From Mesorhizobium sp. M7A.F.Ca.US.008.03.1.1 (GTDB lineage Bacteria; Pseudomonadota; Alphaproteobacteria; Rhizobiales; Rhizobiaceae), in assembly GCF_003997495.1 (NCBI RefSeq), contig NZ_RZRU01000020.1, positions 51,652 to 115,651 of the forward strand: 64,000 nt of DNA. The letters run 5' to 3'. The position numbers and the translations under genes were made by a program. The notes under the pieces are model-generated. The model ran no database searches, was not told where the DNA came from, and worked only from the letters and a program-made list of their open reading frames with translations. Below are positions 7,481 to 16,441 of this stretch, piece by piece (position 1 is the stretch's first letter; every line of letters starts with the position of its first letter).

Positions 7481-8350
7481 TCAGCCCAGTTCGACCCAGA
7501 CCGGCAAATGGTCCGAGCCGACGGCCTTTCGATCGACCCATAGACGCTGCAGGGATCTGGCAAGCGAAGCGCTTGTGAAGATATAGTCGATGCGCTTGTG
7601 ACGGCTGGGATCGGTGGGTTGCTTGGGGTCGACCCAGCTGATGAGATCGTCGCCGCTGGCGTTCAGCCGCAAGGCGGCATCGACGGCGAAGTCGGCGGTC
7701 AGCGGCATGCCGAATTCATGGTCCGGCCGGCCGGCGAGTTCGACATATTCTGGCGAGCCGGCCAGCATGTTGAAATCGCCCATGCCGACAAAGGCTTCGG
7801 GATGCGGCAGTTCCGGCAGGCCGATCTCGGCGACGCCGGACAGCGCGCCGCCTTCGAGCGCGTAGTTCAGCATGCGTTGGCGCAGGAACTGGATCTGGCT
7901 GGCGCGTTCGAGGGGGCTGCGGTGATCGAGATGGATGGAATAGAAGCGGATGAAACCGAGCGGCGTCTCGATCAGCGCTTCCAGCGCGCCACGCTGGAAG
8001 TTCATCATCTCGAAGCTGCGGCTGCGCGGCAAAAGCAGGTTGCGCGACAGATGAATGGGTGTTTTCGACAGCACCATGTTGCCGAGCTGGAAGGTTCTCG
8101 TGACGGCACGGCCGTTGTCGATGTGCGAACCGATATTGGCCTCGAAATTGCTGCCATAGACGGCGAAATAGTCGGGCAGCGCCTCGCCGATCTCGGCGAC
8201 CATGTCGCGGCCGCCATTCCGGGGATTGTTGCGGGTCACCTCCTGCAAAGCGATCACGTCGGCGTCGCGCACGGCATCAGCGATGCGCCCGACATCGTAT
8301 TGCCCGTCGAGGCCGATGCCGTACTGGATGTTGTAGGTTACAAGCTTCAT
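7481..8350 (-). CDS. Endonuclease/exonuclease/phosphatase family hydrolase
   Basis: The 289-residue protein has the family landmarks: MKLVTYNIQYG at the start (metal-binding Asn), DVIALQEV with the metal Glu near residue 38, FYSIHLDHRSP, VGMGDFNMLAGSP (Asp/Asn pair) and a final GSDHLPVWVEL with the catalytic His. All catalytic positions are present, so it should be an active Mg-dependent phosphodiesterase or phosphatase. The substrate is unknown. No signal peptide is visible. Confidence 0.9.
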   Translation of the reverse strand: MKLVTYNIQYGIGLDGQYDVGRIADAVRDADVIALQEVTRNNPRNGGRDMVAEIGEALPDYFAVYGSNFEANIGSHIDNGRAVTRTFQLGNMVLSKTPIHLSRNLLLPRSRSFEMMNFQRGALEALIETPLGFIRFYSIHLDHRSPLERASQIQFLRQRMLNYALEGGALSGVAEIGLPELPHPEAFVGMGDFNMLAGSPEYVELAGRPDHEFGMPLTADFAVDAALRLNASGDDLISWVDPKQPTDPSRHKRIDYIFTSASLARSLQRLWVDRKAVGSDHLPVWVELG

Positions 8351-8418
8351 TCCGGCATCTCTCCGGCCGATCCCGCGCGGCCATTGTCACAAAACGGCCT
8401 CGCCCTTCGCCGCGCCTT

Positions 8419-8449
8419 GGTTTAGAGCAAGGGCCAAGGTTTAGAGCAA
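8419..8449. repeat. Short direct repeat upstream of obgE
   Basis: GGTTTAGAGCAA occurs at 8419-8430 and again at 8438-8449, 36 bases before the obgE start. It may be a fragment of a dispersed rhizobial repeat; no function is apparent. Confidence 0.5.
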
Positions 8450-8484
8450 TGCCGCAAAGCCACTAGTAGAAACTGTACAATCTC

Positions 8485-9516
8485 ATGAAATTTCTCGATC
8501 AAGCCAAGGTCTACATACGCTCCGGTGACGGCGGCGCTGGTTCGGTGTCGTTCAGGCGCGAAAAATTCATCGAGTTCGGCGGGCCCGACGGCGGCGATGG
8601 CGGTCGTGGCGGCGATGTCTGGCTGGAGGCGGTCAACGGGCTGAACACGCTGATCGACTACCGCTATCAGCAGCATTTCAAGGCCAAGACCGGCGTCCAC
8701 GGCATGGGGCGCAACATGACCGGCGCCAAGGGCGCCGATGTCACGCTGAAGGTGCCGGCGGGAACGCAGGTGTTCGAAGAAGACAATGAGACGCTGATCT
8801 GCGACCTGACCGTGGTCGGCCAGCGCTTTCTGCTGGCCAAGGGCGGCAATGGCGGGTTCGGCAACCAGCATTTCAAGACCTCGACCAACCAGGCGCCGCG
8901 TCGCGCCAATCCCGGCCTGCCGGGCGAAGAGCTCAACATCTGGCTGCGGCTGAAGCTGATCGCCGATGCCGGGCTGGTCGGGCTGCCCAATGCCGGCAAG
9001 TCGACATTCCTGGCCGCCGTCACCGCGGCCAAGCCGAAGATCGCCGACTATCCGTTCACGACGCTGCACCCCGGCCTTGGCGTCGCCCGCATCGACGCAC
9101 GCGAATTCGTCATCGCCGATATTCCTGGCCTCATCGAAGGCGCGCATGAGGGCGTCGGCATCGGCGACCGCTTCCTTGGCCATGTCGAGCGCACGCGTGT
9201 GCTGCTGCATCTGGTTTCGGCGCAGGAGGAAAATCCGGGCAAGGCCTACAAGACCGTGCGCGCCGAACTCGAAGCCTATGGCAACGGCCTGACCGACAAG
9301 GTCGAGATCGTGGCGCTGTCCCAGGTCGACACGCTCGATGCCGAAGCACGCAAGAAGAAGGTCGCCTCGCTGAAGCGCGCCGCCGGCCGCGCGCCGATGC
9401 TGTTGTCGGCGGTCACCGGCGAGGGTGTCGAGGCGGTGTTGCGCGCGCTGATGTCGGTGGTGGCCGAGGCGCGTGCGCAGATCGCCGCCCCGGTCGAGAC
9501 ACGCTGGGACAGATAG
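8485..9516 (+). CDS. obgE: GTPase ObgE/CgtA
   Basis: This 343-residue GTPase acts in late 50S subunit assembly and stress control. The glycine-rich OBG fold opens the protein (KVYIRSGDGGAGSVSFRREKF, with GGPDGGDGGRGGDV). The G domain has the P-loop GLPNAGKST at about residues 166-174, the ADYPFTTLHP switch, DIPGLIEGA, and a variant G4 (LSQVD instead of NKxD, a common Obg form). It lies in the usual obgE-proB-proA order. Confidence 0.97.
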   Translation: MKFLDQAKVYIRSGDGGAGSVSFRREKFIEFGGPDGGDGGRGGDVWLEAVNGLNTLIDYRYQQHFKAKTGVHGMGRNMTGAKGADVTLKVPAGTQVFEEDNETLICDLTVVGQRFLLAKGGNGGFGNQHFKTSTNQAPRRANPGLPGEELNIWLRLKLIADAGLVGLPNAGKSTFLAAVTAAKPKIADYPFTTLHPGLGVARIDAREFVIADIPGLIEGAHEGVGIGDRFLGHVERTRVLLHLVSAQEENPGKAYKTVRAELEAYGNGLTDKVEIVALSQVDTLDAEARKKKVASLKRAAGRAPMLLSAVTGEGVEAVLRALMSVVAEARAQIAAPVETRWDR

Positions 9517-9520
9517 GACG

Positions 9521-10765
9521 ATGCAGTCGCTGAGAAAATATCGGCGCATCACCGTCAAGATCGGCTCGGCGCTGCTCGTTGACCGCACGACGGGCCTGAA
9601 GCGCGACTGGCTGGCCTCGCTCGCCGACGACATTGCCGTGCTGGCCCAGGGCGGCGCTGAAATCCTCGTCGTCTCGTCCGGCGCCATCGCGCTTGGCCGC
9701 ACCATCCTTGGCCTCGGCAAGCGCGCCCTGAAACTGGAGGAGAGCCAGGCGGCGGCAGCCGTGGGACAGATCGCATTGGCCGGCGCCTGGTCGGACGCGC
9801 TCGGCAAGGGCAGCCTGAAATCGGGCCAGATCCTGCTGACGCTCGGCGACACCGAGGAGCGCCGCCGCTATCTCAACGCGCGGGCGACGATCTCGACGCT
9901 GCTCAAGATGAAGGCGGTGCCGGTCATCAACGAGAACGATACGGTGGCGACTTCCGAAATCCGCTATGGCGACAATGACCGGTTGGCGGCCCGCGTCGCC
10001 ACAATGATGGGCGCTGACCTCCTGGTGCTGCTTTCCGACATTGACGGGCTCTATACGGCGCCGCCGGCGCGTGACCCCAACGCCAAATTCATTCCGGTGG
10101 TCGACCGAATCACGCCAGATATCGAGGCGATGGCGGGCGCCGCCGCTTCCGAGCTGTCGCGCGGCGGCATGCGCACGAAGCTCGATGCCGGCAAGATCGC
10201 CACCGCCGCCGGCACCGCGATGATCATCACGTCGGGCACAAGGCTATCGCCGCTGATGGCGATCGAACGCGGCGAGCGCGCTACTTTCTTTCGGCCGAGC
10301 GGCAACCCGGTCAAGGGCTACAAGACCTGGATCGCCGGCCAGCTCGAGCCAGCCGGCCGGCTGACGGTCGATGCCGGCGCCATCGGCGCGCTGCTGTCGG
10401 GCAAGTCGCTGCTGCCGGCCGGCGTCAAGCTGGTCAGCGGCAATTTCTCGCGCGGCGACACGGTGGCGATCCTGTCGCCCGAGGGCCGCGAGATCGCGCG
10501 CGGGCTGGTTGCCTACGATGCAGCCGATGCCGTAAGGATCGCTGGCCTGAAGACGGCCGAGATCGAAACCGTGCTCGGTTACGAGGCGCGTTCGGCGATG
10601 ATCCACCGCGACGACCTTGTGGTGAGCCATTCCGGTGACCAAGTACGGGCCGGTGACCAAGTACGGGCCGGTGACCAAGTACGAGCTGGTGACCAAGTAC
10701 GAGCTGGTGACCAGGTACTAGCCGGTGACCAAGTCACGGTCGGCGGCGATATAAGCGGAGGATGA
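9521..10765 (+). CDS. proB: Glutamate 5-kinase with repeat-bearing C-terminus
   Basis: ProB phosphorylates glutamate in the first step of proline synthesis. The 414-residue protein has the kinase domain (ITVKIGSALL, VVSSGAIALG, VINENDTVAT, GGMRTKLDAGKIA) and then a PUA domain from about 280 to 370. The ATG at 9521, 5 bases after the obgE stop, gives the canonical N-terminus. The last ~40 residues are six hexapeptides of the form GDQVRA encoded by 18-bp tandem repeats, beyond the usual end of the family (about 367-375 residues). proA follows after 3 bases. Confidence 0.96.
   Translation: MQSLRKYRRITVKIGSALLVDRTTGLKRDWLASLADDIAVLAQGGAEILVVSSGAIALGRTILGLGKRALKLEESQAAAAVGQIALAGAWSDALGKGSLKSGQILLTLGDTEERRRYLNARATISTLLKMKAVPVINENDTVATSEIRYGDNDRLAARVATMMGADLLVLLSDIDGLYTAPPARDPNAKFIPVVDRITPDIEAMAGAAASELSRGGMRTKLDAGKIATAAGTAMIITSGTRLSPLMAIERGERATFFRPSGNPVKGYKTWIAGQLEPAGRLTVDAGAIGALLSGKSLLPAGVKLVSGNFSRGDTVAILSPEGREIARGLVAYDAADAVRIAGLKTAEIETVLGYEARSAMIHRDDLVVSHSGDQVRAGDQVRAGDQVRAGDQVRAGDQVLAGDQVTVGGDISGG
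10634..10741 (+). repeat. 18-bp tandem repeat (six units) inside proB 3' end
   Basis: Units of GGTGACCAAGTACGGGCC and close variants begin at 10634, 10652, 10670, 10688, 10706 and 10724. The first two are identical and the next two are identical to each other; the last two are more diverged. Each unit adds one GDQVxx hexapeptide, so copy-number change keeps the reading frame. Confidence 0.97.
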
Positions 10766-10768
10766 GCC

Positions 10769-12055
10769 ATGCTGAAACTGCATGAAAAATCCGGGGATGA
10801 CACCGTAGCGATGATGGCCGATATCGGCCGTCGCGCCCGCGCTGCCGCCCGACCGCTTGCCATCGCCGCGACGGCCGCCAAGAATGCTGCACTTGCCGCC
10901 ATGGCCGAGGCGATCGTCGCCCGTGAGCAGCACATCCTCGACGCAAACGCCATCGACGTCTCGAACGGCCACGAGTCTGGCTTGTCCGCTTCGTTCATGG
11001 ACCGGCTGAAGCTCGATCCGGCGCGTATCCGTGCCATGGCCGAGGGCATCAGGGAGATCGCCGCGCTGCGCGATCCGGTCGGCGATGTCATCGCTGCATG
11101 GGATCGTCCGAACGGCCTGCATATCGAGCGCGTGCGCACGCCGCTCGGCGTCGTCGGCGTCATCTATGAGAGCCGCCCGAACGTCACCGCCGATGCCGGC
11201 GCGCTGTGTCTCAAGGCCGGCAATCCGGTGATTCTACGCGGCGGCTCGGATTCGCTCAATTCCTCGGCCGCCATCCATGCCTGCCTGGTCGAGGGGCTGA
11301 AGGAAGCCGGCCTGCCGGAGGACGCCATCCAGCTGGTGCCGACCACTGACCGCGCCGCTGTTGGCGAGATGCTGAAAGGCTTGGGCGGTACGCTCGACGT
11401 CATCATTCCGCGCGGTGGCAAAAGCCTCGTCGGGCGGGTGCAGAACGAGGCGCGGGTACCGGTCTTCGCGCATCTCGAAGGCATCTGCCATCTCTACATC
11501 GACCGTTCGGCCGATCTCGACATGGCGGTGCGGATCGCCGTCAACGCCAAGATGCGGCGCACCGGCGTCTGCGGTGCCGCCGAGACGCTGCTGGTCGACC
11601 GGGCGGTTGCCTCCACCCATCTGGTGCCGATCCTCGATGCACTTCGCGCCGCCGGCTGCGAAATCCATGCCGATGCCGAGGTGCTGACAGTGTTTTTCGA
11701 CGCCCAGCCTGCGACCGATGCCGACTGGGTGACCGAATATCTCGATGCCATCATCGCGGTGAAGCTGGTCGACGGTATCGCTGGTGCGATCGAGCATATC
11801 GAGACGTTTTCCTCGCATCACACCGAGGCGATCGTCGCCGAGGATGCGCAAGCGGTCGAAAAATTCTTCAACGAGATCGATTCGGCGATCCTGCTGCACA
11901 ACGCCTCGACACAGTTCGCCGATGGCGGCGAGTTTGGGATGGGCGCCGAGATCGGCATCGCCACCGGCAAGATGCATGCGCGCGGACCGGTCGGCGTCGA
12001 GCAGCTGACGTCTTTCAAATACCGCGTGCGCGGCTCGGGACAGGTGAGACCTTGA
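10769..12055 (+). CDS. proA: Gamma-glutamyl phosphate reductase
   Basis: ProA reduces glutamyl-5-phosphate with NADPH in proline synthesis. The 428-residue protein is in the aldehyde-dehydrogenase superfamily. It shows PLGVVGVIYESRPNVT, the RGGSDSLNSSAAI cofactor region and the catalytic cysteine in RRTGVCGAAETLL, and ends with GPVGVEQLTSFKY. A GGAGG ribosome-binding site precedes the ATG. It directly follows proB, so the two act as an operon. Confidence 0.98.
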   Translation: MLKLHEKSGDDTVAMMADIGRRARAAARPLAIAATAAKNAALAAMAEAIVAREQHILDANAIDVSNGHESGLSASFMDRLKLDPARIRAMAEGIREIAALRDPVGDVIAAWDRPNGLHIERVRTPLGVVGVIYESRPNVTADAGALCLKAGNPVILRGGSDSLNSSAAIHACLVEGLKEAGLPEDAIQLVPTTDRAAVGEMLKGLGGTLDVIIPRGGKSLVGRVQNEARVPVFAHLEGICHLYIDRSADLDMAVRIAVNAKMRRTGVCGAAETLLVDRAVASTHLVPILDALRAAGCEIHADAEVLTVFFDAQPATDADWVTEYLDAIIAVKLVDGIAGAIEHIETFSSHHTEAIVAEDAQAVEKFFNEIDSAILLHNASTQFADGGEFGMGAEIGIATGKMHARGPVGVEQLTSFKYRVRGSGQVRP

Positions 12056-12094
12056 AGCTTTTTGTCGTCAGGGCCTGAGGCGTTGCGCCAAGCT

Positions 12095-12331
12095 ACCCCC
12101 CTCTGTCCTGCCGGCCCCGGCCCTGCGCTGTCGCTCCGGGCGTTCGTCGTTCGGAAAGCCAAGCAATTGGCTTTCCGTCCGCTGTGCGGACCACTCCTCA
12201 CCCCCCTCAAGGGGGGAGATTGGCTGTTGTTTTTAATTTCGCCAATTGCTGCCGCCGCAGAATTTCTGCCGTTGGTGAAGCTGCCAATCTCCCCCCTTGA
12301 GGGGGAGATGTCCGGCAGGACAGAGGGGGGC
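12095..12331. repeat. Nested palindromic repeat element, copy 1
   Basis: The outer arms CCCCCTCTGTCCTGCCGG (12096-12114) and CCGGCAGGACAGAGGGGG (12312-12330) enclose inner arms CCTCAAGGGGGGAGATTGG (12205-12223) and its reverse complement (12285-12303). The same arm sequences recur at 29184-29344, so this is a dispersed repeat family. The element lies between proA and nadD and runs to within about 10 bases of the probable nadD start. Confidence 0.9.
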
Positions 12332-12341
12332 GCCTAGCACC

Positions 12342-12974
12342 ATGCTGTCGTCCCTTCAGCCCCCCGTCCCCTCCCACTATCTCAAGATGCCGCACGCCGA
12401 AAAAGGCCTCGCCGTCGGCCTGTTCGGCGGCTCGTTCAATCCGCCGCATGCCGGCCATGCGCTGGTCGCCGAGATCGCGCTCAGGCGTCTGGCGCTCGAC
12501 CAGCTGTGGTGGATGGTGACGCCGGGCAATCCGCTGAAGAGCACCAGGGAATTGGCGCCGCTCAACGAGCGGCTGCAGCTGTCGGAGCAGATCGCCAAGA
12601 ACCCGAAAATCAAGGTCACCGCTTTCGAGGCCGCCCATCACGTCCGCTACACCGCCGACACGCTGGCGCTGGTCAAGGCGCGCAATCCCGGTGTCGACTT
12701 CGTCTGGATCATGGGCGCCGACAGTCTGCGCGATTTCCATCGCTGGCAGCGCTGGCGCGAGATCGTCATGACCTTCCCGATCGCCGTCATCGACCGCCCG
12801 GGCGCGACGCTGTCGTTCCTGTCCTCGGTCGTCGCCAAGACCTTCGACTATGCCCGCATCGACGAGGGCGATGCGCCGCGGCTTGCCCGCATGAAGGCGC
12901 CGGCCTGGACCTTCATCCACGGCCCGCGCTCGTCGCTCTCGTCGAGCGCGATCCGCAAGCTGGCGAAGGGGTGA
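12342..12974 (+). CDS. nadD: Nicotinate-nucleotide adenylyltransferase
   Basis: NadD converts nicotinate mononucleotide to deamido-NAD. The nucleotidyltransferase core is clear: GLFGGSFNPPHAGH with the HxGH motif near the start, WIMGADSLRDFHRWQRW, and the C-terminal PRSSLSSSAIRKLAK (ISSTxxR-type motif). The start is uncertain. ATG 12342 (210 aa) has an AGAGGGGGG stretch about 11 bases upstream that comes from the repeat element, while ATG 12387 (195 aa) is nearer the conserved core but lacks a ribosome-binding site. rsfS and rlmH, frequent partners, follow after an MFS and an MscS gene. Confidence 0.95.
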   Translation: MLSSLQPPVPSHYLKMPHAEKGLAVGLFGGSFNPPHAGHALVAEIALRRLALDQLWWMVTPGNPLKSTRELAPLNERLQLSEQIAKNPKIKVTAFEAAHHVRYTADTLALVKARNPGVDFVWIMGADSLRDFHRWQRWREIVMTFPIAVIDRPGATLSFLSSVVAKTFDYARIDEGDAPRLARMKAPAWTFIHGPRSSLSSSAIRKLAKG

Positions 12975-13042
12975 GCCCGGCCGCCCGGCCATGTCGCTTT
13001 TATCGCTCCCTTTGCCCGTTTCATGGGCAATCCTGAGCAGGC

Positions 13043-14326
13043 ATGTCGATTCCCGGGAAAAACCGCAGCGAAGCCGAGCAGGGCGCCGAGCCCACGCCGC
13101 TGATCGCGATTGCCAGCGTCATCGTATCGATGGCGCTGATCGCCGTCGGCAATGGGCTGATGTTTGCCTATATCCCGGTGCGGCTCGGAGCCGAGGGTTT
13201 CGATCCGACCTGGGCCGGGCTGATCATCACAGGACTTTCGGCCGGCGGCCTCGCCGGCTGCATCCTGACCGGGCCGCTGGTGCGAAGGGTTGGCCATGCG
13301 CGTGCCTTCATGGTGCTGTCGGCGCTGATCGCGCTGGCAAACGCCGCTGTCGGCGCCGGGGTCCATCCGCTGCTGTGGATAGCCGCCCGCGCGCTCTACG
13401 GCTTTGCCATCTGTGGTCTGTTCATCGTCGCGCAGAGCTGGCTGAACGATGCCGTCCCAAACGCCATCCGCGGCCGGGTGATGGCTTTCTTCTACGTTGC
13501 CTATGTCGCCGGGCTCGGCGTCGGTTACGCGACGCTGGCGCTGGTCGATATCAGGACAGCGGATGCGCCGCTGATCGGCATCGCCTTCACGGCGCTATCG
13601 ATCCTCCCTGTCGGGATGACCAAACTTGCCCAGCCGCCGGCACCGCAGGCGGCCTCGGTGGCGCTGCGCCGGGCCTGGCGGGTTTCACCGGTCGGCGTCG
13701 CCGGCATGCTTGCCGTCGGCGGCCTGTCGATGTCGATTGCGGGCTTCGCGCCGATCCACGCCACGGCCAAGGGCTACAGCCAGGCCGATGTGGCGCTGCT
13801 GCTTTCGGCGATGCCTCTCGGCACGCTGATCCTGCAGATCCCGCTTGGCTGGATTTCCGACCGAACCGACCGCCGCTATGTGCTGATCGCCGCATCCGCG
13901 CTCGCCATGGTCGCCGGCCTGTTTGCGCTCGGGTTCGATGGCGGCGCGTTGGCCGCGTTGGTCGTGATCTACATCGTGTGGGATGGCGCTTCGGAATCGA
14001 TCTATTCACTGGCCAGCGCACATGCCGCCGACCGCGCCGGCAAGGATGACATGGTGGCGCTGTCCAGTTCGCTTTTGTTTGCCTGGTCGTTGTCGGGCTT
14101 CGTCGTGCCCGGCATTGTGACGGCGCTGTCGGCCGTCTTCGGAACGCAGGCTTTCATCTATGTGGCTGTTCTCATCGCCGCAGCCTTCTGCCTGTTCGTG
14201 CTTTTGCGTGTGTTCACGACGCGTGCGGTCCCGGTCGGTGAAACCGGCAGTTTCGCACCGATGACGGCGCAGGCTCCGTTGCCGGTCGAACTTGCCTTCG
14301 CACCGGACGATGAGGGCCGGCACTGA
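13043..14326 (+). CDS. MFS transporter (YcaD-like)
   Basis: This 427-residue inner-membrane protein has about 12 hydrophobic segments in two halves. The first half shows GLIITGLSAGGLAGCILTGP-type loop features and the second half the WISDRTDRR loop motif. It resembles the YcaD/fosmidomycin-type branch of the major facilitator superfamily. The substrate is unknown. It sits between nadD and the convergent mechanosensitive channel gene, ending 9 bases from it. Confidence 0.85.
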   Translation: MSIPGKNRSEAEQGAEPTPLIAIASVIVSMALIAVGNGLMFAYIPVRLGAEGFDPTWAGLIITGLSAGGLAGCILTGPLVRRVGHARAFMVLSALIALANAAVGAGVHPLLWIAARALYGFAICGLFIVAQSWLNDAVPNAIRGRVMAFFYVAYVAGLGVGYATLALVDIRTADAPLIGIAFTALSILPVGMTKLAQPPAPQAASVALRRAWRVSPVGVAGMLAVGGLSMSIAGFAPIHATAKGYSQADVALLLSAMPLGTLILQIPLGWISDRTDRRYVLIAASALAMVAGLFALGFDGGALAALVVIYIVWDGASESIYSLASAHAADRAGKDDMVALSSSLLFAWSLSGFVVPGIVTALSAVFGTQAFIYVAVLIAAAFCLFVLLRVFTTRAVPVGETGSFAPMTAQAPLPVELAFAPDDEGRH

Positions 14327-14335
14327 GCCAACCGA

Positions 14336-15187
14336 CTATTGTCGACGGGCTTCCGGCGACGGCGCTTCCGGTTGCGGCAGCGGGATCGATATGCCTTCGC
14401 TATCGAATTCCTGCTTGGCGCGCTTGGTGAGATCGGTCTGGGTGGCGAAGAAGTCCGCCGACGATGTCCAATAGCGCAAGGCAATCGAAACAGTGCTGTC
14501 TCCCAATGTCGAGACGAAAGCGATCGGTGCCGGCTCCCGCTTGATCCGCCGCTCGGCCGCGGCAATGGCAAGCAAGGTTTTCTGAGCCCTGTCGATGTCG
14601 TTCCAGGAGCCGATGCTGAGTGTGATGTCGCTGCGGCGCACGCCGTTGCGCGAAAAGTTGCGCACCGGCTGGTTCCACAGCGTCGAGTTGGGCGCCAATA
14701 TGTAGACCCCCTCGGCCGTCCTGAGCTTGGTTGCGAACAGGCCGATCTCCTCGATCGTACCGGCAATCGAACCGACCTCGACGGACTCGCCGATGCGAAA
14801 CGGCCGCAGCGCCAGAAGCATGATGCCGGCGGCGATGTTCTGCAGCGTGCCTTGCAACGCCAGGCCGATGGCGAGGCCAATGGCACCGATGGCGGCAATG
14901 ATCGAGGCCGTCTGCACGCCGAACTGGCCGAGCACCATGATGGTGACGAGGACCAGGATGGCGTAGCGGACGATCTTGGAGAAGAAATGCCGCAACGTCG
15001 CGTCGAAACCATGGATATGGCCGAGACCGGCAAAGATCGAACGTTCGGCAAGGCCGGCGACGATATAGCCGACAATCAAGAGGATGACGGCACCGATGGC
15101 CGAGAAGGAGTACGAAACGATCAGCGTGCTCAGTTGGGCGAGGCCAGCCTGGACGCTGATTAAGGCGTTTTGCGGGTCGATCGGCAT
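14336..15187 (-). CDS. Small-conductance mechanosensitive channel (MscS family)
   Basis: The 283-residue protein is of MscS size and layout. It has three N-terminal membrane segments (about residues 20-110), with the pore-lining helix around AIGLAIGLALQGTLQNIAAG. The beta domain follows (FRIGESVEVGSIAGTIEEIGLFATKLRT, then NSTLWNQPVRNFS) and then a cytoplasmic alpha/beta end. It should release osmolytes on hypo-osmotic shock. It is convergent with the MFS gene and divergent from rsfS. Confidence 0.93.
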   Translation of the reverse strand: MPIDPQNALISVQAGLAQLSTLIVSYSFSAIGAVILLIVGYIVAGLAERSIFAGLGHIHGFDATLRHFFSKIVRYAILVLVTIMVLGQFGVQTASIIAAIGAIGLAIGLALQGTLQNIAAGIMLLALRPFRIGESVEVGSIAGTIEEIGLFATKLRTAEGVYILAPNSTLWNQPVRNFSRNGVRRSDITLSIGSWNDIDRAQKTLLAIAAAERRIKREPAPIAFVSTLGDSTVSIALRYWTSSADFFATQTDLTKRAKQEFDSEGISIPLPQPEAPSPEARRQ

Positions 15188-15429
15188 GGGGGAAATCCGG
15201 TTGGTCGATGAGCCGATAACCTATGCGGGCGGCGAGGGTTCCGATCTTTTCCGGCGTGCAGCGGAACCACAGCAGCGACAATACGTTCGTGCGAGGCAGG
15301 GTCCCGTCTTGAAACTGTCAGGGAACTCTGCCTATCTAAGTGGTGTCACCTGCTTCAAGGGGTGATTTGGTTGTTCTTGCTGCGAAAGGAAATACACTGA
15401 GAACAGCACTGCGGAAGAAGGCCGATATC

Positions 15430-15807
15430 ATGCCTTCGCCGGCCAGGATCAGCGTAGACGACGCCGTGTCCCGCGCCATCAAGACAGTCCTTGCCAGTCT
15501 GGAAGACTCCAAGGCCGAAAACATTGTCTCCATCGACATCCAGGGGAAATCGAGCCTCGGCGACTACATGGTCGTCGCTTCGGGCCGATCGCACCGTCAT
15601 GTCGCGGCTGTCGCCGATCATCTTCTCAAAGCGATCAAGGATGCCGGTCTCGGCACCGCGCGCGTCGAGGGGCTGTCCGGCGCCGACTGGGTCCTGATCG
15701 ATTCTGGCGACATCATCGTCCATGTCTTCCGGCCCGAAGTCCGCGAATTCTACAATCTCGAAAAGATGTGGCAGGCGCCGGACCTCGAGGAAGAAACGCT
15801 CCACTAA
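15430..15807 (+). CDS. rsfS: Ribosomal silencing factor RsfS
   Basis: RsfS binds L14 on the 50S subunit and blocks subunit joining in starvation. The 125-residue product has the family core KAENIVSIDIQGKSSLGDYM, ASGRSHRHVAAVADH and the WVLIDSGDIIVHVFRPEVREFYNLEKMW end. I chose ATG 15430, which has AGAAGG about 9 bases upstream, over an in-frame GTG at 15340 that would add 30 atypical residues. rlmH follows 27 bases downstream. Confidence 0.95.
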   Translation: MPSPARISVDDAVSRAIKTVLASLEDSKAENIVSIDIQGKSSLGDYMVVASGRSHRHVAAVADHLLKAIKDAGLGTARVEGLSGADWVLIDSGDIIVHVFRPEVREFYNLEKMWQAPDLEEETLH

Positions 15808-15834
15808 GTCGTTCGCGCGGCTTACAAGGCGAGG

Positions 15835-16317
15835 ATGAAGATATCAGTTCATGCCGTGGGCCGGATGAAAGCCGGCCCCGAGAAGCTGCTCGCCGACCGT
15901 TATTTCGAGCGCTTCGCCAAGAGCGGCCCGGCGGTGGGGCTTGAATTTGCCGGCATTGCCGAAATCGCCGAGGGGCGCGGCCAGACCGCAAGCGAGCGGC
16001 GGCGCGAGGAAGGCCAGAAGCTGCAGACGCATTTGCAGCCCGGTACCGCTCTGATCCTGCTGGACGAACGCGGCAAAAGCTTTTCCTCGGAAGATTTCGC
16101 CGGGCGCCTTGGTCTGTTGCGTGACGGTGGCCGCAAGGCCCTGATCATCGCCATCGGTGGCGCCGACGGCCACGATCAGTCGCTGCGCGACCAGGCCGAA
16201 CTGGTGATGTCGTTTGGATTGCTGACATGGCCGCATCAACTGGTGCGCGTGATGCTGGGAGAGCAGCTTTATCGTGTGGCCACCATCCTTTCGGGACATC
16301 CCTACCATCGCTCATAA
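15835..16317 (+). CDS. rlmH: 23S rRNA (pseudouridine1915-N3)-methyltransferase RlmH
   Basis: RlmH methylates pseudouridine 1915 in helix 69 of 23S rRNA. The 160-residue SPOUT protein has ILLDERGKSFSSEDFA, the AdoMet-binding knot around IAIGGADGHDQSLR, and the conserved C-terminus LLTWPHQLVRVMLGEQLYR...YHR. Gene pairing with rsfS is the standard arrangement. Confidence 0.97.
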   Translation: MKISVHAVGRMKAGPEKLLADRYFERFAKSGPAVGLEFAGIAEIAEGRGQTASERRREEGQKLQTHLQPGTALILLDERGKSFSSEDFAGRLGLLRDGGRKALIIAIGGADGHDQSLRDQAELVMSFGLLTWPHQLVRVMLGEQLYRVATILSGHPYHRS

Positions 16318-16441
16318 ACCGGTGAATTGGTGCGACATGCCCGGATTTCCGCCCCAATGCCGACGCAAGATTGCATCGAGTGGGCAGTTTCGAACATGGT
16401 TGATTGTTCGTTAACGAAGCCACGCATAGAGTCGGGCTTCA

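Noticed and set aside
8422..9852. Long open frame on the minus strand opposite obgE and proB
   Set aside because: It mirrors strongly conserved genes on the plus strand; its product is Arg/Gly/His-rich with no family. Long antisense frames are common in G+C-rich DNA.
10634..10741. Possible CRISPR-like array from regular repeats
   Set aside because: Units are 18 bases with no spacers and are in frame within proB, so it is a coding tandem repeat.
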